Assembly (NCBI RefSeq): GCF_001898175.1
Contig: NZ_MKTH01000004.1
Span: 1-64,000, forward strand
DNA length: 64,000 bases
Direction of reading: 5' to 3'
From: Cellulomonas sp. 73-92
Lineage (GTDB): Bacteria; Actinomycetota; Actinomycetes; Actinomycetales; Cellulomonadaceae
Both the position numbers and the translations under genes were made by a program. The notes beneath the pieces were generated by a model. That model saw only the letters and a program-made list of their open reading frames with translations, ran no database searches and was not told the origin of the DNA. Below are positions 25,339 through 34,051 of this stretch, one piece after another; the first letter of the stretch is position 1, and the number at the start of each line of letters is the position of its first letter.

Positions 25339-26234
25339 GCACTACGACTATGAACCGCACGCGTCGACCGCTGACGACCGACGCGACACCGGCTCGGGCG
25401 GCACGCCGCCGTAGCCTCGCTGGCGCTTGGTTCTACGTGGCCATCGCTCTGATCGTCGTGTTCTGCATCCTCCCGTTCTACTGGATGATCGTGTCGAGCC
25501 TCAAAGGTCCGCGAGACATCCTCGACAACCAGTTGATCCCCTGGCACCCCTCGCTCGTCAACTACGAAGCGGTCTTCGGCGGGCAGAACACGTTCGCCCT
25601 TGCGCTGAGGAACAGTGGGGTGATCGCGGGCTCGGTAACCGTGATCGCCTTGGTCCTCGGCATCACGGCGTCGTACGCGCTGGCGCGACTGACGTTTCGC
25701 GCCAAGAACGCGATCCTCGCGGGTTTCCTCGCGACGTCGATGTTTCCCGGCGTGGCCATCCTGACGCCGTTGTTCCAGCTGTTCGCGAACTACGGCTGGA
25801 TCGACACCTATCGAGCGATGGTTATCCCGGACATCAGCTTCGCGTTGCCGCTCGGTATCTGGATCCTCACCAGTTTCTTCCGGGAACTGCCGTGGGAACT
25901 GGAGGAGGCCGCGAGAATAGATGGCTGCACGCCCATCCAAGCGTTTCGACGTGTTCTCCTCCCGCTCGCGATGCCCGGTGTATTCACGACCGCGATCCTC
26001 GTGTTCATCGCGGCGTGGAACGAGTTCATGATCGCCAACTCCATGTCGCAGACCCCGGCATCCCAACCGGTGACGGTCGCCATCGCGCAGTTCACAGGCG
26101 TGTCGCAGTACGACCAGCCGTTCGGGACGCAGATGGCTGCCGGGGTGATCGTGACCGTCCCGCTCGTCATTGTCGTTCTCGCATTCCAGCGCAAGATCGT
26201 CAGTGGTCTCACAGCGGGCGGGCTCAAGGGATAG
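25335..26234 (+). CDS. ABC sugar importer permease, MalG type (fourth importer)
   Basis: 299-residue permease, GTG start overlapping the previous stop. The first helix is WFYVAIALIVVFCILPFYWMI (one more residue shown in the gene), the EAA loop is LEEAARIDGCTPIQAFRRVL, and the tail is SGLTAGGLKG. It completes the fourth importer; again no ATPase gene is nearby. Confidence 0.88.
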   Translation: MSTTTMNRTRRPLTTDATPARAARRRSLAGAWFYVAIALIVVFCILPFYWMIVSSLKGPRDILDNQLIPWHPSLVNYEAVFGGQNTFALALRNSGVIAGSVTVIALVLGITASYALARLTFRAKNAILAGFLATSMFPGVAILTPLFQLFANYGWIDTYRAMVIPDISFALPLGIWILTSFFRELPWELEEAARIDGCTPIQAFRRVLLPLAMPGVFTTAILVFIAAWNEFMIANSMSQTPASQPVTVAIAQFTGVSQYDQPFGTQMAAGVIVTVPLVIVVLAFQRKIVSGLTAGGLKG

Positions 26235-26288
26235 GCCTGCGCCAGGTCCACCAGAGCCCAGAACGCTTGTCAGCCAGGGAGTGCGACG

Positions 26289-27284
26289 ATGTCATTGCGA
26301 GTGTTGTTCATCGGTGGTACCGGAATCATCAGCTCGGCATGCGCCACACGCGCGCTGAGCGAGGGACACGACGTGCACCTGATGAACCGCGGAACGTCTT
26401 CGGCACGACCGGTTCCCGCAGGAGCACGCGTGCTCCGCGCCGATGTCCGGGACGTGGAGGCCGTACAAGAGGTGCTCCGTGACGCCGAGTTCGACGTGGT
26501 CGTCAACTTCGTGGCGTTTACGCCGGACCATGTGCGGCAAGACGTCGATCTATTCACCGGCCGGACGTCGCAGTACGTGTTCATCTCTTCCGCCTCCGCG
26601 TACCAGACCCCCCCGAGTCGCGTTCCTGTGACCGAGTCCACCCCGTTACGCAATCCCTTCTGGGAGTACTCGCGCCGGAAGATCGCCAGTGAAGACGTGC
26701 TCGTGCACGCGTACCGGGAGCGTGGCTTTCCGATGACCATCGTGCGGCCGTCTCACACCTACGACCGCACGATGGTGCCCTTCGACGGCGGCTGGACGGT
26801 GGTCGATCGCATGCGCCGGGGCCTGGAGGTCGTGGTGCCTGGGGACGGGACATCGTTGTGGACCATCACCCACGCCCACGATTTCGCCGCCGGGTTCGTC
26901 GGACTGCTGGGAAAGTCGTCGGCTCTGGGTGAGGCCTTTCACCTCACGTCGGACGAAGCCCTCACCTGGAACCAGATCTACGAGGAAATGGCCCATGCTG
27001 CCGGCGTGCTGCCGCGCCTGGTTCACGTGACCTCGGACGCGATCGCCGCAGGGGACCCCGAGCTTGGCGCGGCGATGCTCGGCGACAAGTCGCATTCGAT
27101 GCTCTTCGACAACTCGAAGATCCGCAGCGTGGTCCCGGACTACGTGGCACGCGTGCCGTTCAGCCAGGGCGCCCGCGAGATCGTCGCTTGGCACGACGCG
27201 GATCCGTCACGGCGCGTGGTCGACCAGCGCGTCGACGCGCTCTTCGACGCCCTGATCAGGACCTACCGGCCTCGGGCTTTCTGA
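26289..27284 (+). CDS. NAD-dependent epimerase/dehydratase-like SDR protein
   Basis: 331-residue extended short-chain dehydrogenase/reductase. The N-terminal Rossmann motif is FIGGTGIISSACA and the catalytic YxxxK is YSRRK in WEYSRRKIASED. It probably oxidises or epimerises a sugar or sugar derivative with NAD. It starts 54 bp after the permease with GGGAG upstream and is followed 32 bp later by an aldo/keto reductase, so it is likely in the importer operon. The substrate is not predictable; the glycine motif (GGTGIIS) is slightly atypical. Confidence 0.8.
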   Translation: MSLRVLFIGGTGIISSACATRALSEGHDVHLMNRGTSSARPVPAGARVLRADVRDVEAVQEVLRDAEFDVVVNFVAFTPDHVRQDVDLFTGRTSQYVFISSASAYQTPPSRVPVTESTPLRNPFWEYSRRKIASEDVLVHAYRERGFPMTIVRPSHTYDRTMVPFDGGWTVVDRMRRGLEVVVPGDGTSLWTITHAHDFAAGFVGLLGKSSALGEAFHLTSDEALTWNQIYEEMAHAAGVLPRLVHVTSDAIAAGDPELGAAMLGDKSHSMLFDNSKIRSVVPDYVARVPFSQGAREIVAWHDADPSRRVVDQRVDALFDALIRTYRPRAF

Positions 27285-27316
27285 CCCTGTCTGGCAACGA
27301 CCGAAAGAGAACGAAC

Positions 27317-28351
27317 ATGGACTACCGCCAACTGGGCACCACAGGGTGCATCGTGTCGACCTACGGACTTGGCACGATGACGTTCGGAGCCGAGACCTCG
27401 GCAGAGACGGCGTTCGAGCAGCTCGACCTCTTCGTCGAGCGTGGCGGCACGTTGATCGACTGCGCCGACGTCTATGGCGGCGGCGAGGCGGAACGGATCG
27501 TGGGCGAGTGGCTCAGGAGCCGTCCGGGCGACGTCGCCGACTCCGTGGTGCTGGTGACCAAGGGTCGGTTCCCCGTGAGGCAGGTCGGCGGCTCGGAGGG
27601 CACGTCCAGGCGACACCTGCGGCGCGCTCTCGATGCGTCGCTGGCTCGGCTCGGTCGGGACAGCGTCGAGGTGTACATGCCGCACGCGTGGGATCCGCTT
27701 ACGCCGCTGGAGGAGACGCTGGAGTTCCTCGACGACGCGGTCCGCCAGGGAAAGGTGCTCTACCCGGGACTGTCCAACTACCTCGGCTGGCAGGTCCAAA
27801 AGGCGATGGGGCTCACCGAGACGAACAGGCTTGCCAGGCCTGTCGTCGTGCAAGAGAGCTACAGCCTCCTGGTGCGTGAGGTGGAGCTGGAGATCGTCCC
27901 AGCGAGCATCGACGCTGGGCTCGGACTTCTGGCGTGGTCACCTCTGGGCGGTGGGTGGTTGACCGGCAAGTACGTCAGGGATCTGCACCCCACCGGTGCG
28001 ACCCGCCTCGGCGAGGACGAGAGCCGCGGCATCGAGGCGTATGCCGGGCGGTCGGCTCGAGCTCAGACCTGGGACGTGCTAGGAGCCGTGGAACGAGTCG
28101 CGCGTGCGCTCGGTGTGCGTATGGGCCAGGTGGCGCTCGCCTGGGTCGCGCAGCAGCCGGCCGTCACGTCCGTGCTGGTCGGTGCTCGCACGATGGAGCA
28201 GCTCAAGGCCAATCTTGACGCCGCGACGTTGACGCTCGGTCACGAGCACGTCTCCGAGCTCAATGCGGTCTCAGCACCGGTGGTGGGCGATTGGCCTTAC
28301 GGGTCTGCCGGGGTCGACCAGCGCACCCGCGTTGTGCCGAGTGGCCGCTAG
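27317..28351 (+). CDS. Aldo/keto reductase
   Basis: 344-residue NADPH-dependent oxidoreductase of the aldo/keto reductase superfamily. The tetrad is visible as Asp and Tyr in CADVYGGGEAE, Lys in VLVTKGRF and His in VYMPHAWDP. The ATG at 27317 begins MDYRQLGTTG, the classic AKR start. It ends 4 bp into the 3' end of the converging lacI. Together with the SDR it suggests that imported sugar can be oxidised or reduced, perhaps an inositol- or keto-glucoside-type pathway; this is inference. Confidence 0.88.
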   Translation: MDYRQLGTTGCIVSTYGLGTMTFGAETSAETAFEQLDLFVERGGTLIDCADVYGGGEAERIVGEWLRSRPGDVADSVVLVTKGRFPVRQVGGSEGTSRRHLRRALDASLARLGRDSVEVYMPHAWDPLTPLEETLEFLDDAVRQGKVLYPGLSNYLGWQVQKAMGLTETNRLARPVVVQESYSLLVREVELEIVPASIDAGLGLLAWSPLGGGWLTGKYVRDLHPTGATRLGEDESRGIEAYAGRSARAQTWDVLGAVERVARALGVRMGQVALAWVAQQPAVTSVLVGARTMEQLKANLDAATLTLGHEHVSELNAVSAPVVGDWPYGSAGVDQRTRVVPSGR

Positions 28352-29355
28352 GCGTGGCGGACGGGTGAGGTGGACCCGCGAACGACGAGCTCGGTCGGGA
28401 GCACGGTCGTCAGACGCGGCCGACCGGGCTGTGCGATGTCGTCGAGGATGTTCTGCACGGCGAGGGCCCCGAGCTCCTCTAGCGGCTGCGCGATGGTCGA
28501 GAGATCGAGACCGTCGGCGAGCTCGTGGCCGTCGAAGCCGATCAGCGCGATGTCGTGACCGGGTCGCACACCTGCCATGCGCATCGCACGCAAGGCACCG
28601 AAAGCCATCTCGTCCGACATGGCGAACACTGCGGTCGGCGGCTCGGGGAGCTCCAGCAGTTTGCGCATCGCGGCGGCCCCGCCCTCGAGGGTGAACATGC
28701 CGGACGCCTCGCGCTTGGGGCTTTCCGCCACGCCTGCTTCGCGGAGCGCGTCAGCGAAGCCGAGGTAGCGCTGGTGCTCAAGGGCCAACGGGTTCGTGCG
28801 CTCTCGACCGTAGATCAGACCGATCTTCGTGTGCCCCTGGTCGAGCAGATGGCGCGTTGCCGCACGAGCACCGGCACGGTCGTCGATCGAGACACTCGCG
28901 ACGCCCTCACGAGTCGATCCCACGAGGGTGACCGGCATGTTCAGACGGAGAATCTCCTCGAGGTCCGGGCTCCCGGCCGCGATCGACATGACGAGGATCC
29001 CGTCGACTCGGTGGCGCAACCGGCGATGGGCAGGCACCGGGTGCGGATCGCTCGGGTCGCCCAGCCGGTAGAGAAGCAGGTCCATGTTCGTGGTGCGCAG
29101 GATGCGGTCCACGCCACTCAGCATGCGTGCGAACGACCATCGAGCGATGTACGGCGTGATTATCGCGATGCTGTTGGTTCGACCCGTCGAAAGGGCAGCT
29201 GCCGCAGGAGACCCGACGTAGTCCAATCCCTGCGCAATGGCCAGCACGTGCGCCCGGATCGCCGGGTCGACCGACGGAAACCCCCGCAGCGCGCGAGAGA
29301 CCGTCGCCGTGGAGACGCCCGCGGCGCGCGCGACGTCTTTGACCGTTACGGACAT
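28348..29355 (-). CDS. LacI-family regulator, divergent from sucrose phosphorylase
   Basis: 335-residue LacI-type repressor. The helix-turn-helix is TVKDVARAAGVSTATVSRAL, with a sugar-binding effector domain. I chose ATG 29355, preceded by AAAGGA; an in-frame start at 29391 would overlap an operator-like site. It is divergent from sucrose phosphorylase with a 193-bp shared control region containing three CCGGTCGT-type sites, so it likely controls that gene and itself. Confidence 0.9.
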   Translation of the reverse strand: MSVTVKDVARAAGVSTATVSRALRGFPSVDPAIRAHVLAIAQGLDYVGSPAAAALSTGRTNSIAIITPYIARWSFARMLSGVDRILRTTNMDLLLYRLGDPSDPHPVPAHRRLRHRVDGILVMSIAAGSPDLEEILRLNMPVTLVGSTREGVASVSIDDRAGARAATRHLLDQGHTKIGLIYGRERTNPLALEHQRYLGFADALREAGVAESPKREASGMFTLEGGAAAMRKLLELPEPPTAVFAMSDEMAFGALRAMRMAGVRPGHDIALIGFDGHELADGLDLSTIAQPLEELGALAVQNILDDIAQPGRPRLTTVLPTELVVRGSTSPVRHA

Positions 29356-29390
29356 CTGTCGGAGTCCTTTGGTTGATCTTGGGCTGAGCA

Positions 29391-29530
29391 TAGCAATCGG
29401 TCGTCACAAATTCTAGTCCGTGACCGGCGCAGCGGGCATCGCAGCGCCGTTCAAAGAGGTTGTCTGACGTGTCACGACCGGCACGAAAGAACGTCAGATG
29501 GCTGTTGCGCTGAGTGCAACCGGTCGTGCG
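29391..29530. promoter_or_regulatory. Divergent lacI/sucrose-phosphorylase control region with three operator-like sites
   Basis: TAGCAATCGGTCGTCAC (29391-29407), GTCACGACCGGCACG (29471-29485, reverse orientation) and GTGCAACCGGTCGTGCG (29514-29530) share the core C(A/G)ACCGGTCG. The middle site is enclosed by a perfect 8-bp inverted repeat, TCTGACGT (29463-29470) and ACGTCAGA (29491-29498). Confidence 0.6.
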
Positions 29531-29548
29531 ATATGAAAGGAGTAAACA

Positions 29549-31048
29549 ATGGCTAACCAAGGACGCCGCGAGAACGTTCAGCTGATCGCGTACGCGGACA
29601 GGTTCGGAGGCACGTTGCAGGCATTGCGGGGCGTTCTGGATGGGCCTCTGGCGGGGGTGTTCACCGGGGTGCACGTCCTGCCGTTCTTCACGCCATTCGA
29701 TGGTGCGGATGCCGGTTTCGACCCGGTGGACCATACCGAGGTCGATCCGCGGCTAGGGACGTGGGACGACTTGAGGGCGATAGGTCGCGATTACACGCTG
29801 ATGGTCGACCTGATCGTGAACCACGTCTCGGCAGACTCGGCAGAGTTCCGTGACGTACTCGCTCGTGGTGACGCCTCGCCTCACGCCGCGATGTTCCTCA
29901 CGATGGCCGACGTCTACCCCCAAGGTGCTGACGAGGCGGAACTCGTAGGGATCTACCGTCCGCGTCCGGGTCTGCCGTTCACGGTAATGACGCTCGGCGG
30001 CCGGCGTCGGCTGGTGTGGACCACGTTCACGAGCCAGCAGATCGACCTGAACCTCGGTTCCCCTGCGGGACGCGCCTACCTCGACCGGGTGCTGTCCACG
30101 CTCGCCGACGGTGGCGCCTCGATGGTGCGTCTGGACGCGGTGGGGTACGCGATCAAGACCACCGATACGTCCTCCTTCATGACCCCGGAGACGTCCGCAT
30201 TCATCGACGAACTGACGACTCAGGCGCGGGGGCGCGGGGTCGAGGTCCTCGTGGAGATCCATTCGCACTTCGAGCGCCAGATCACGATCGGCTCCGTGGT
30301 GGACCGGGTGTACGACTTCGCGTTGCCACCGCTGCTGCTGCACGGGTTGTACACCGGCGACGCCGCACCTTTGCGACGCTGGCTCCAGGTACGTCCGACG
30401 AACGCGGTCACGGTCCTGGATACCCACGATGGCATCGGGGTGATCGACGTCGGTCCTGACCAGATGGGCCAGGGTCGTCCGGGGCTGCTGACCCCGGAGC
30501 AGTTGCACGACCTTGTCGAGGGCATCCACGAGCACTCCGGCGGACAGTCGCGGCAGGCGACCGGCGAGGCGGCGACGAACTTGGACGTCTACCAGGTGAA
30601 CTGCACGTACTACGACGCGTTGGGGCGCAACGACGCGGCGTACCTACTCGCCCGCGCGGTGCAGCTCTTTACTGCCGGCATCCCGCAGATCTACTACGTC
30701 GGGCTGCTCGCGGGGGTCAATGACATGGACCTGCTCGCACGTACGGGTGTGGGTAGGGACATCAACCGCCACCGTTACACGGTCGCGGAGATCCAGGCCG
30801 AGCTGGACCGGCCCGTCGTCGCGGCCCTGGTCGGACTGATCCGGTTCCGCAACACCCACCCAGCCTTCGCAGGGGAGCCGACCATCGGAGGGAACGACTC
30901 CCGGCTCGTGATGACTTGGACGGCCGGAGACCAGACCGCGTCGCTCACCGCCAACCTCGCCACCCACCACGCGGAACTCACCTGGACCGAGCCCGACGAA
31001 TCCCTGCGCAGCGAGGACGACCTGCTCGCGTTCGCGACGCTTCCCTGA
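29549..31048 (+). CDS. Sucrose phosphorylase (GH13 subfamily 18)
   Basis: 499-residue cytoplasmic enzyme converting sucrose and phosphate to glucose 1-phosphate and fructose. It aligns by eye along its length with the Bifidobacterium adolescentis enzyme: HVLPFFTPFDGADAGFDP, nucleophile Asp196 in VRLDAVGY, acid/base Glu236 in LVEIHSH and Asp294 in DTHDG, each 4 residues beyond the bifidobacterial numbering. AAAGGAG precedes ATG 29549. IS481 debris begins 52 bp downstream. Glucosylglycerol or sucrose-6-phosphate phosphorylase are alternatives within GH13_18, but the overall match favours sucrose. Confidence 0.9.
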   Translation: MANQGRRENVQLIAYADRFGGTLQALRGVLDGPLAGVFTGVHVLPFFTPFDGADAGFDPVDHTEVDPRLGTWDDLRAIGRDYTLMVDLIVNHVSADSAEFRDVLARGDASPHAAMFLTMADVYPQGADEAELVGIYRPRPGLPFTVMTLGGRRRLVWTTFTSQQIDLNLGSPAGRAYLDRVLSTLADGGASMVRLDAVGYAIKTTDTSSFMTPETSAFIDELTTQARGRGVEVLVEIHSHFERQITIGSVVDRVYDFALPPLLLHGLYTGDAAPLRRWLQVRPTNAVTVLDTHDGIGVIDVGPDQMGQGRPGLLTPEQLHDLVEGIHEHSGGQSRQATGEAATNLDVYQVNCTYYDALGRNDAAYLLARAVQLFTAGIPQIYYVGLLAGVNDMDLLARTGVGRDINRHRYTVAEIQAELDRPVVAALVGLIRFRNTHPAFAGEPTIGGNDSRLVMTWTAGDQTASLTANLATHHAELTWTEPDESLRSEDDLLAFATLP

Positions 31049-31100
31049 CCTTCGAAGTACTGGGCATCGGCGTGGCGAACAGAAGGCCGGGAACCTGGAC

Positions 31101-31374
31101 GCGTACCAGGGCACGGTTCACCGAGGTCCGGCCCGGCAACGGATCGACGCCCGCCCGGCCCGGCCAGTACAAGATCGTGCACGAGCCCCACCCCGGGTGC
31201 TGCGTCCGCATCGCCACGATCCCGGTGCGGGCGCGTCCGCGGCCGGCTCGAACGGTCAACCAACGCGGCCAGCCCACCGTCGCCATACGCGCGCAGCCAG
31301 GCATGCACCGTCTGACGGGCCACCCCGAACCGACGCGCGCCATCCGTCACGCTCGCCCCGTCGTCCAGGGGGCC
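31101..31374 (-). pseudogene. IS481-family transposase, N-terminal remnant with frameshift
   Basis: Minus-strand fragments read DGASVTDGARRFGVARQTVH then LVDRSSRPRTRPHR in one frame, and IVAMRTQHPGWG followed by PGRTSVNRALVR in another. This is the helix-turn-helix half of an IS481 transposase. It stops just where the separate C-terminal remnant at 19.7 kb begins (ADYRRWERS). It is flanked by an IS3-type terminal repeat at 31375. Confidence 0.7.
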
Positions 31375-31485
31375 TGACCCGGTTTCCCGGACAGGTGCGG
31401 TTGGTTGATCAGGCCACCGCGGTAGCGGCGGTGTGAAGGTCCTCGAAGTCGATCGGGGACTGGCAGCCGAGGCCGGAGTTACGTC
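31375..31485 (-). mobile_element. IS3-family 3' end remnant (terminal repeat plus orfB tail)
   Basis: Terminal repeat TGACCCGGTTTCCCGGACA (31375-31393) followed on the minus strand by the orfB C-terminus RNSGLGCQSPIDFEDLHT ending AATAVA with stop at 31409-31411. The repeat matches the mini-element at 19711-19996, so both derive from the same IS3 group. Confidence 0.7.
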
Positions 31486-31554
31486 GGTGGGGTTGCGTTC
31501 GGCGCGATGTGGCGCGTCATGCCCCCGTTGCCGTTCCGGGAATCGTGGCCCCGC

Positions 31555-31617
31555 GCGTGATCATCTACCTGGTTCCGCAGCAGTACTACGTGGCCGGACC
31601 GCTCGCGGGACGGTGAA
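31555..31617 (+). pseudogene. Possible 3' scrap of a MalG-type permease gene
   Basis: VIIYLVPQQYYVAGPLAG followed, after a 1-base frame slip, by TVKE resembles the conserved permease ending (..QRYFVAGLTAGAVKG). The segment is too short for certainty. It fits the idea that further sugar-transport genes once lay here and were removed by IS activity. Confidence 0.4.
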
Positions 31618-31751
31618 GGAACGAGGTCCGCAGTCCGACGGGCGATTGCTGTTCGTGATGCGTGCTCCTCGCGCTGCCGTACTCAGACCGCCGAGTGGCC
31701 TGGTACTTGAGGCCTCCCGAGGGTGGCGCGTGTGGTTACTTGCGTCTACGA

Positions 31752-31783
31752 CGAAGGCCCGGACCATCTGGTCCGGGCCTTCG
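31752..31783 (-). terminator. Terminator downstream of tRNA fragment
   Basis: Perfect 15-bp stem (31752-31766 with 31769-31783; arm CGAAGGCCCGGACCA) with a 2-nt central loop, just 3' of the tRNA remnant on the minus strand. It looks like the tRNA gene's own terminator. Confidence 0.8.
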
Positions 31784-31789
31784 CTACTG

Positions 31790-31825
31790 AGTAGCGGGGG
31801 CAGGATTTGAACCTGCGACCTCTGG
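31790..31825 (-). tRNA. 3' half of an initiator-tRNA-like gene (attachment-site remnant, not functional)
   Basis: On the minus strand CCAGAGGTCGCAGGTTC continues AAATCCTGCCCCCGCTA. This gives the 3' side of the anticodon stem, the variable loop, the T arm (GCAGG-TTCAAAT-CCTGC) and the 3' acceptor strand, as in actinobacterial initiator tRNA-Met (from memory). The anticodon, D arm and 5' acceptor strand are absent; the sequence breaks at 31825. This is the pattern left when an element integrates into the 3' end of a tRNA gene. Confidence 0.7.
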
Positions 31826-32069
31826 ACGAGATCGGGGCGCCTGCGACAGCTACGGAGTCAAGACGGTTGCTACGGAGTTCCCTTGTTTTGAGCGGGAAAC
31901 CGGGCTCCTTCCAGTCTCAGGGTACCCGTTAGGTGCGGATCCACGGCGGCTCAATCTGGACCCAAGATGGACACTCGTCGAATCCGGCTGGGCGACCAGA
32001 TGCATCACGGAATAGAGATACGCGGATCGTCGGTCGCGACCTTCCCCGGCCTCGGGACGCTCATCGGAG
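31826..32069. other. Element end without a gene
   Basis: No coding region is supported. A 10-bp direct repeat GCTACGGAGT (31849-31858 and 31869-31878) lies within 55 bp of the tRNA break and could be an integrase arm site, but this is not demonstrated. Confidence 0.35.
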
Positions 32070-32777
32070 TCACATGTCCGCCCGGTCCGAGCCGCCCGGC
32101 TGCTCGTTGGGGTTTTCGGTTGTGCGGTTCGCCTTCCAGTCTCCGACGGCCCTCAGCCGTCGTTGTTGTTGGGCGGCGGCGCTTGCGTCGAGGCCACGGC
32201 CGCGGGCGAGGAGGTTGTCGATGGCTTTCTCTCGCAGCTGCACGGGCTTGTGGTCGTCGTACTTGAACTTGGCGTCGACGTGGAGGACCTCCAAGCGGAT
32301 GCCGCGGATGCCGGGCAGCATGCGCCCATACGGCGGTTGGTCGGGGTCAACCTCGGCGTGGCGACCTTCGGGCTGGAACCCGTCGAGCTGCTGGGTGAGG
32401 CCGGCCTTGGCGTGGGGGTCGTCGACGATGGTCGGGGTGCAGACGAACTGGACGGCCGCGTAGTAGCTGGTCGGGACTCCGTCCTCAGGAGGGACGTCGT
32501 CAGCGGCGCGCCAGTAGCCGGGGACGTAGGCGTAGTCGCCCATGACGCTGATCCGTACCTGCGCCGCGGCTTCCAGATGGGGCCAGACCGGGTTGGGCCG
32601 CGCGAGGTGGAGGAGGATCTCGTCGGCGCTGACAGCGGTGAAGTGAGTCGGGATGACCAGCGGCGCCTGTGCCGGATCGAGGTTGTTGACGGCCAGGACT
32701 CCGAAGTGGCCGGAGGTGGCGAGCCAGTTGCGCCACTCGTCGGTGTCGATGGCGGCGTCCCAGGGCTGGACGAACAT
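32070..32777 (-). CDS. PaiB-type FMN-binding negative regulator-like protein
   Basis: 235-residue protein of the PaiB family (pyridoxamine-phosphate-oxidase-like split barrel): FGVLAVNNLD..APLVIPTHF near the N-terminus, HLARPNPVW in the middle, and GDYAYVPGYW where the family has QAYVSPSWY. Such proteins bind flavin and are annotated as transcriptional repressors or flavoenzymes. It is the last gene of a five-gene minus-strand operon, 28 bp after a Cys/Met-metabolism PLP enzyme. The long charged C-terminal tail is not conserved. Confidence 0.75.
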   Translation of the reverse strand: MFVQPWDAAIDTDEWRNWLATSGHFGVLAVNNLDPAQAPLVIPTHFTAVSADEILLHLARPNPVWPHLEAAAQVRISVMGDYAYVPGYWRAADDVPPEDGVPTSYYAAVQFVCTPTIVDDPHAKAGLTQQLDGFQPEGRHAEVDPDQPPYGRMLPGIRGIRLEVLHVDAKFKYDDHKPVQLREKAIDNLLARGRGLDASAAAQQQRRLRAVGDWKANRTTENPNEQPGGSDRADM

Positions 32778-32804
32778 GGCGTTCCTTCCGGGTCGTGGCG
32801 CGGG

Positions 32805-34049
32805 TCAGCGGGCGGGGCCGTAGGCGGTGGTCAGGGCTGCGTCGAGGTCGGCGATGAGATCGTCTGCTTCTTCGAGGCCGACAGCGAGGCGGATGAGGCC
32901 GTGGTCGCGGAACGGAGTGTCGAACGCGGCGGCCCGGGCTTCGGGGTAGTTCTCGTAGACGATGAGGGTTTCGTCGTGGCCGAGGGAGACCGCGGAGGTG
33001 ATGACACGTAAGTCGTTGACGAACTTCACGCGGTCCTCGTGGCTGCCGGCGATGGCGAACGAGACGACCCCGCCTGCGCCGCCGGCCAGCTGGGCGGTGG
33101 CGCGTTCGTGGTGGGGATCGTTGGCCAGGCCGGGGTAGGCGACGTGGGCGACGCGAGGGTCGACGGCGAGGAACTCGGCGATGGCTTGGGCGTTGTCGCA
33201 GTGACGTTCCAGGCGCAGCGGCAGGGTGATCGCGCCGCGCATGATCAACCAGGCGTTGAACGGAGAGATGGCGCCGCCCACGTGCCACAGGGCACCAGCG
33301 CGGATGTCCTCGACGAGGTCGGCGGCACCGATGACGACACCCCCCATGGCGTCTCCGTGGCCGTTGAAGTACTTGGTCAGCGAGTGCAGCGTCAGGTCGG
33401 CAGCGTGGTCGAGCGGCCGGAACATCGGCGGTGGCGTGAAGGTGGAGTCGACGGTGAGCCGTGCGCCGGCGGCGTGGGCGATGTCGGCCAGCGCCGCGAT
33501 GTCGGCGACGCGGACGTCGGGGTTGGCGATGACCTCGGTGTGAACGAGCCGAGTGTTGGGTCGGACGGCTGCTTGGACGGCGGCGAGATCGGTGATGTCG
33601 ACGAAGGCGACCTCGATGCCGAGCTTGGCCGGGAGCAGGGAGTCGAACAGTCCCCATACCCGCATGTAGGTCACGTTGGAGACGATGGCGTGGTCGCCGG
33701 GGTTGAGCAGGGTGAAGAACGCGGCGTGCAGGGCTGCCATGCCGGTGCCGAAGACTGCGGCGGCCTCGCCGTGGTCGAGGGCGGCCAGCTTGCGTTCCAG
33801 GCCGAGCTGGTTGGCGCCGTGCTCGCGGGTGTAGACCAGGCCGCCGTAGTCGGGGTCGTCGAGTGTGGTGGGGTCTTCGGGCAGCTGGTAGCTGTTGGCC
33901 ATCACGATGGGGGTGCGGATGGCTCCGGTGGTGTCGTCGGCCTGGTTGCCGCCGTGGACGAACCAAGTGTCCTCAGCGACGGTGCCCGGGTCGTGCTTGT
34001 CGGGCCGGCTAGTTCCACCGGCCGGTCGGGTGCTCTGGCGGATGCTCAT
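32805..34049 (-). CDS. Cys/Met-metabolism PLP-dependent enzyme (gamma-lyase/synthase family)
   Basis: 414-residue trans-sulfuration-family enzyme. The pyridoxal-phosphate lysine is Lys226 in LHSLTKYFNGHGD, phosphate-binding is GTGMAAL near residue 101-107, and the substrate-side motif is LVYTREHGAN (YTR). Family members catalyse gamma-elimination or replacement on methionine, cystathionine or homoserine esters. The activating ABM-like gene lies 2 bp upstream, so translation may be coupled. Methionine gamma-lyase, cystathionine gamma-lyase and O-acetylhomoserine sulfhydrylase cannot be separated by eye. Confidence 0.88.
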   Translation of the reverse strand: MSIRQSTRPAGGTSRPDKHDPGTVAEDTWFVHGGNQADDTTGAIRTPIVMANSYQLPEDPTTLDDPDYGGLVYTREHGANQLGLERKLAALDHGEAAAVFGTGMAALHAAFFTLLNPGDHAIVSNVTYMRVWGLFDSLLPAKLGIEVAFVDITDLAAVQAAVRPNTRLVHTEVIANPDVRVADIAALADIAHAAGARLTVDSTFTPPPMFRPLDHAADLTLHSLTKYFNGHGDAMGGVVIGAADLVEDIRAGALWHVGGAISPFNAWLIMRGAITLPLRLERHCDNAQAIAEFLAVDPRVAHVAYPGLANDPHHERATAQLAGGAGGVVSFAIAGSHEDRVKFVNDLRVITSAVSLGHDETLIVYENYPEARAAAFDTPFRDHGLIRLAVGLEEADDLIADLDAALTTAYGPAR

Positions 34050-34051
34050 GC

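Noticed and set aside
31790..31825. Complete tRNA gene
   Set aside because: Only the T arm, variable loop and 3' strands are present; no anticodon, D arm or 5' acceptor strand follows past 31825.
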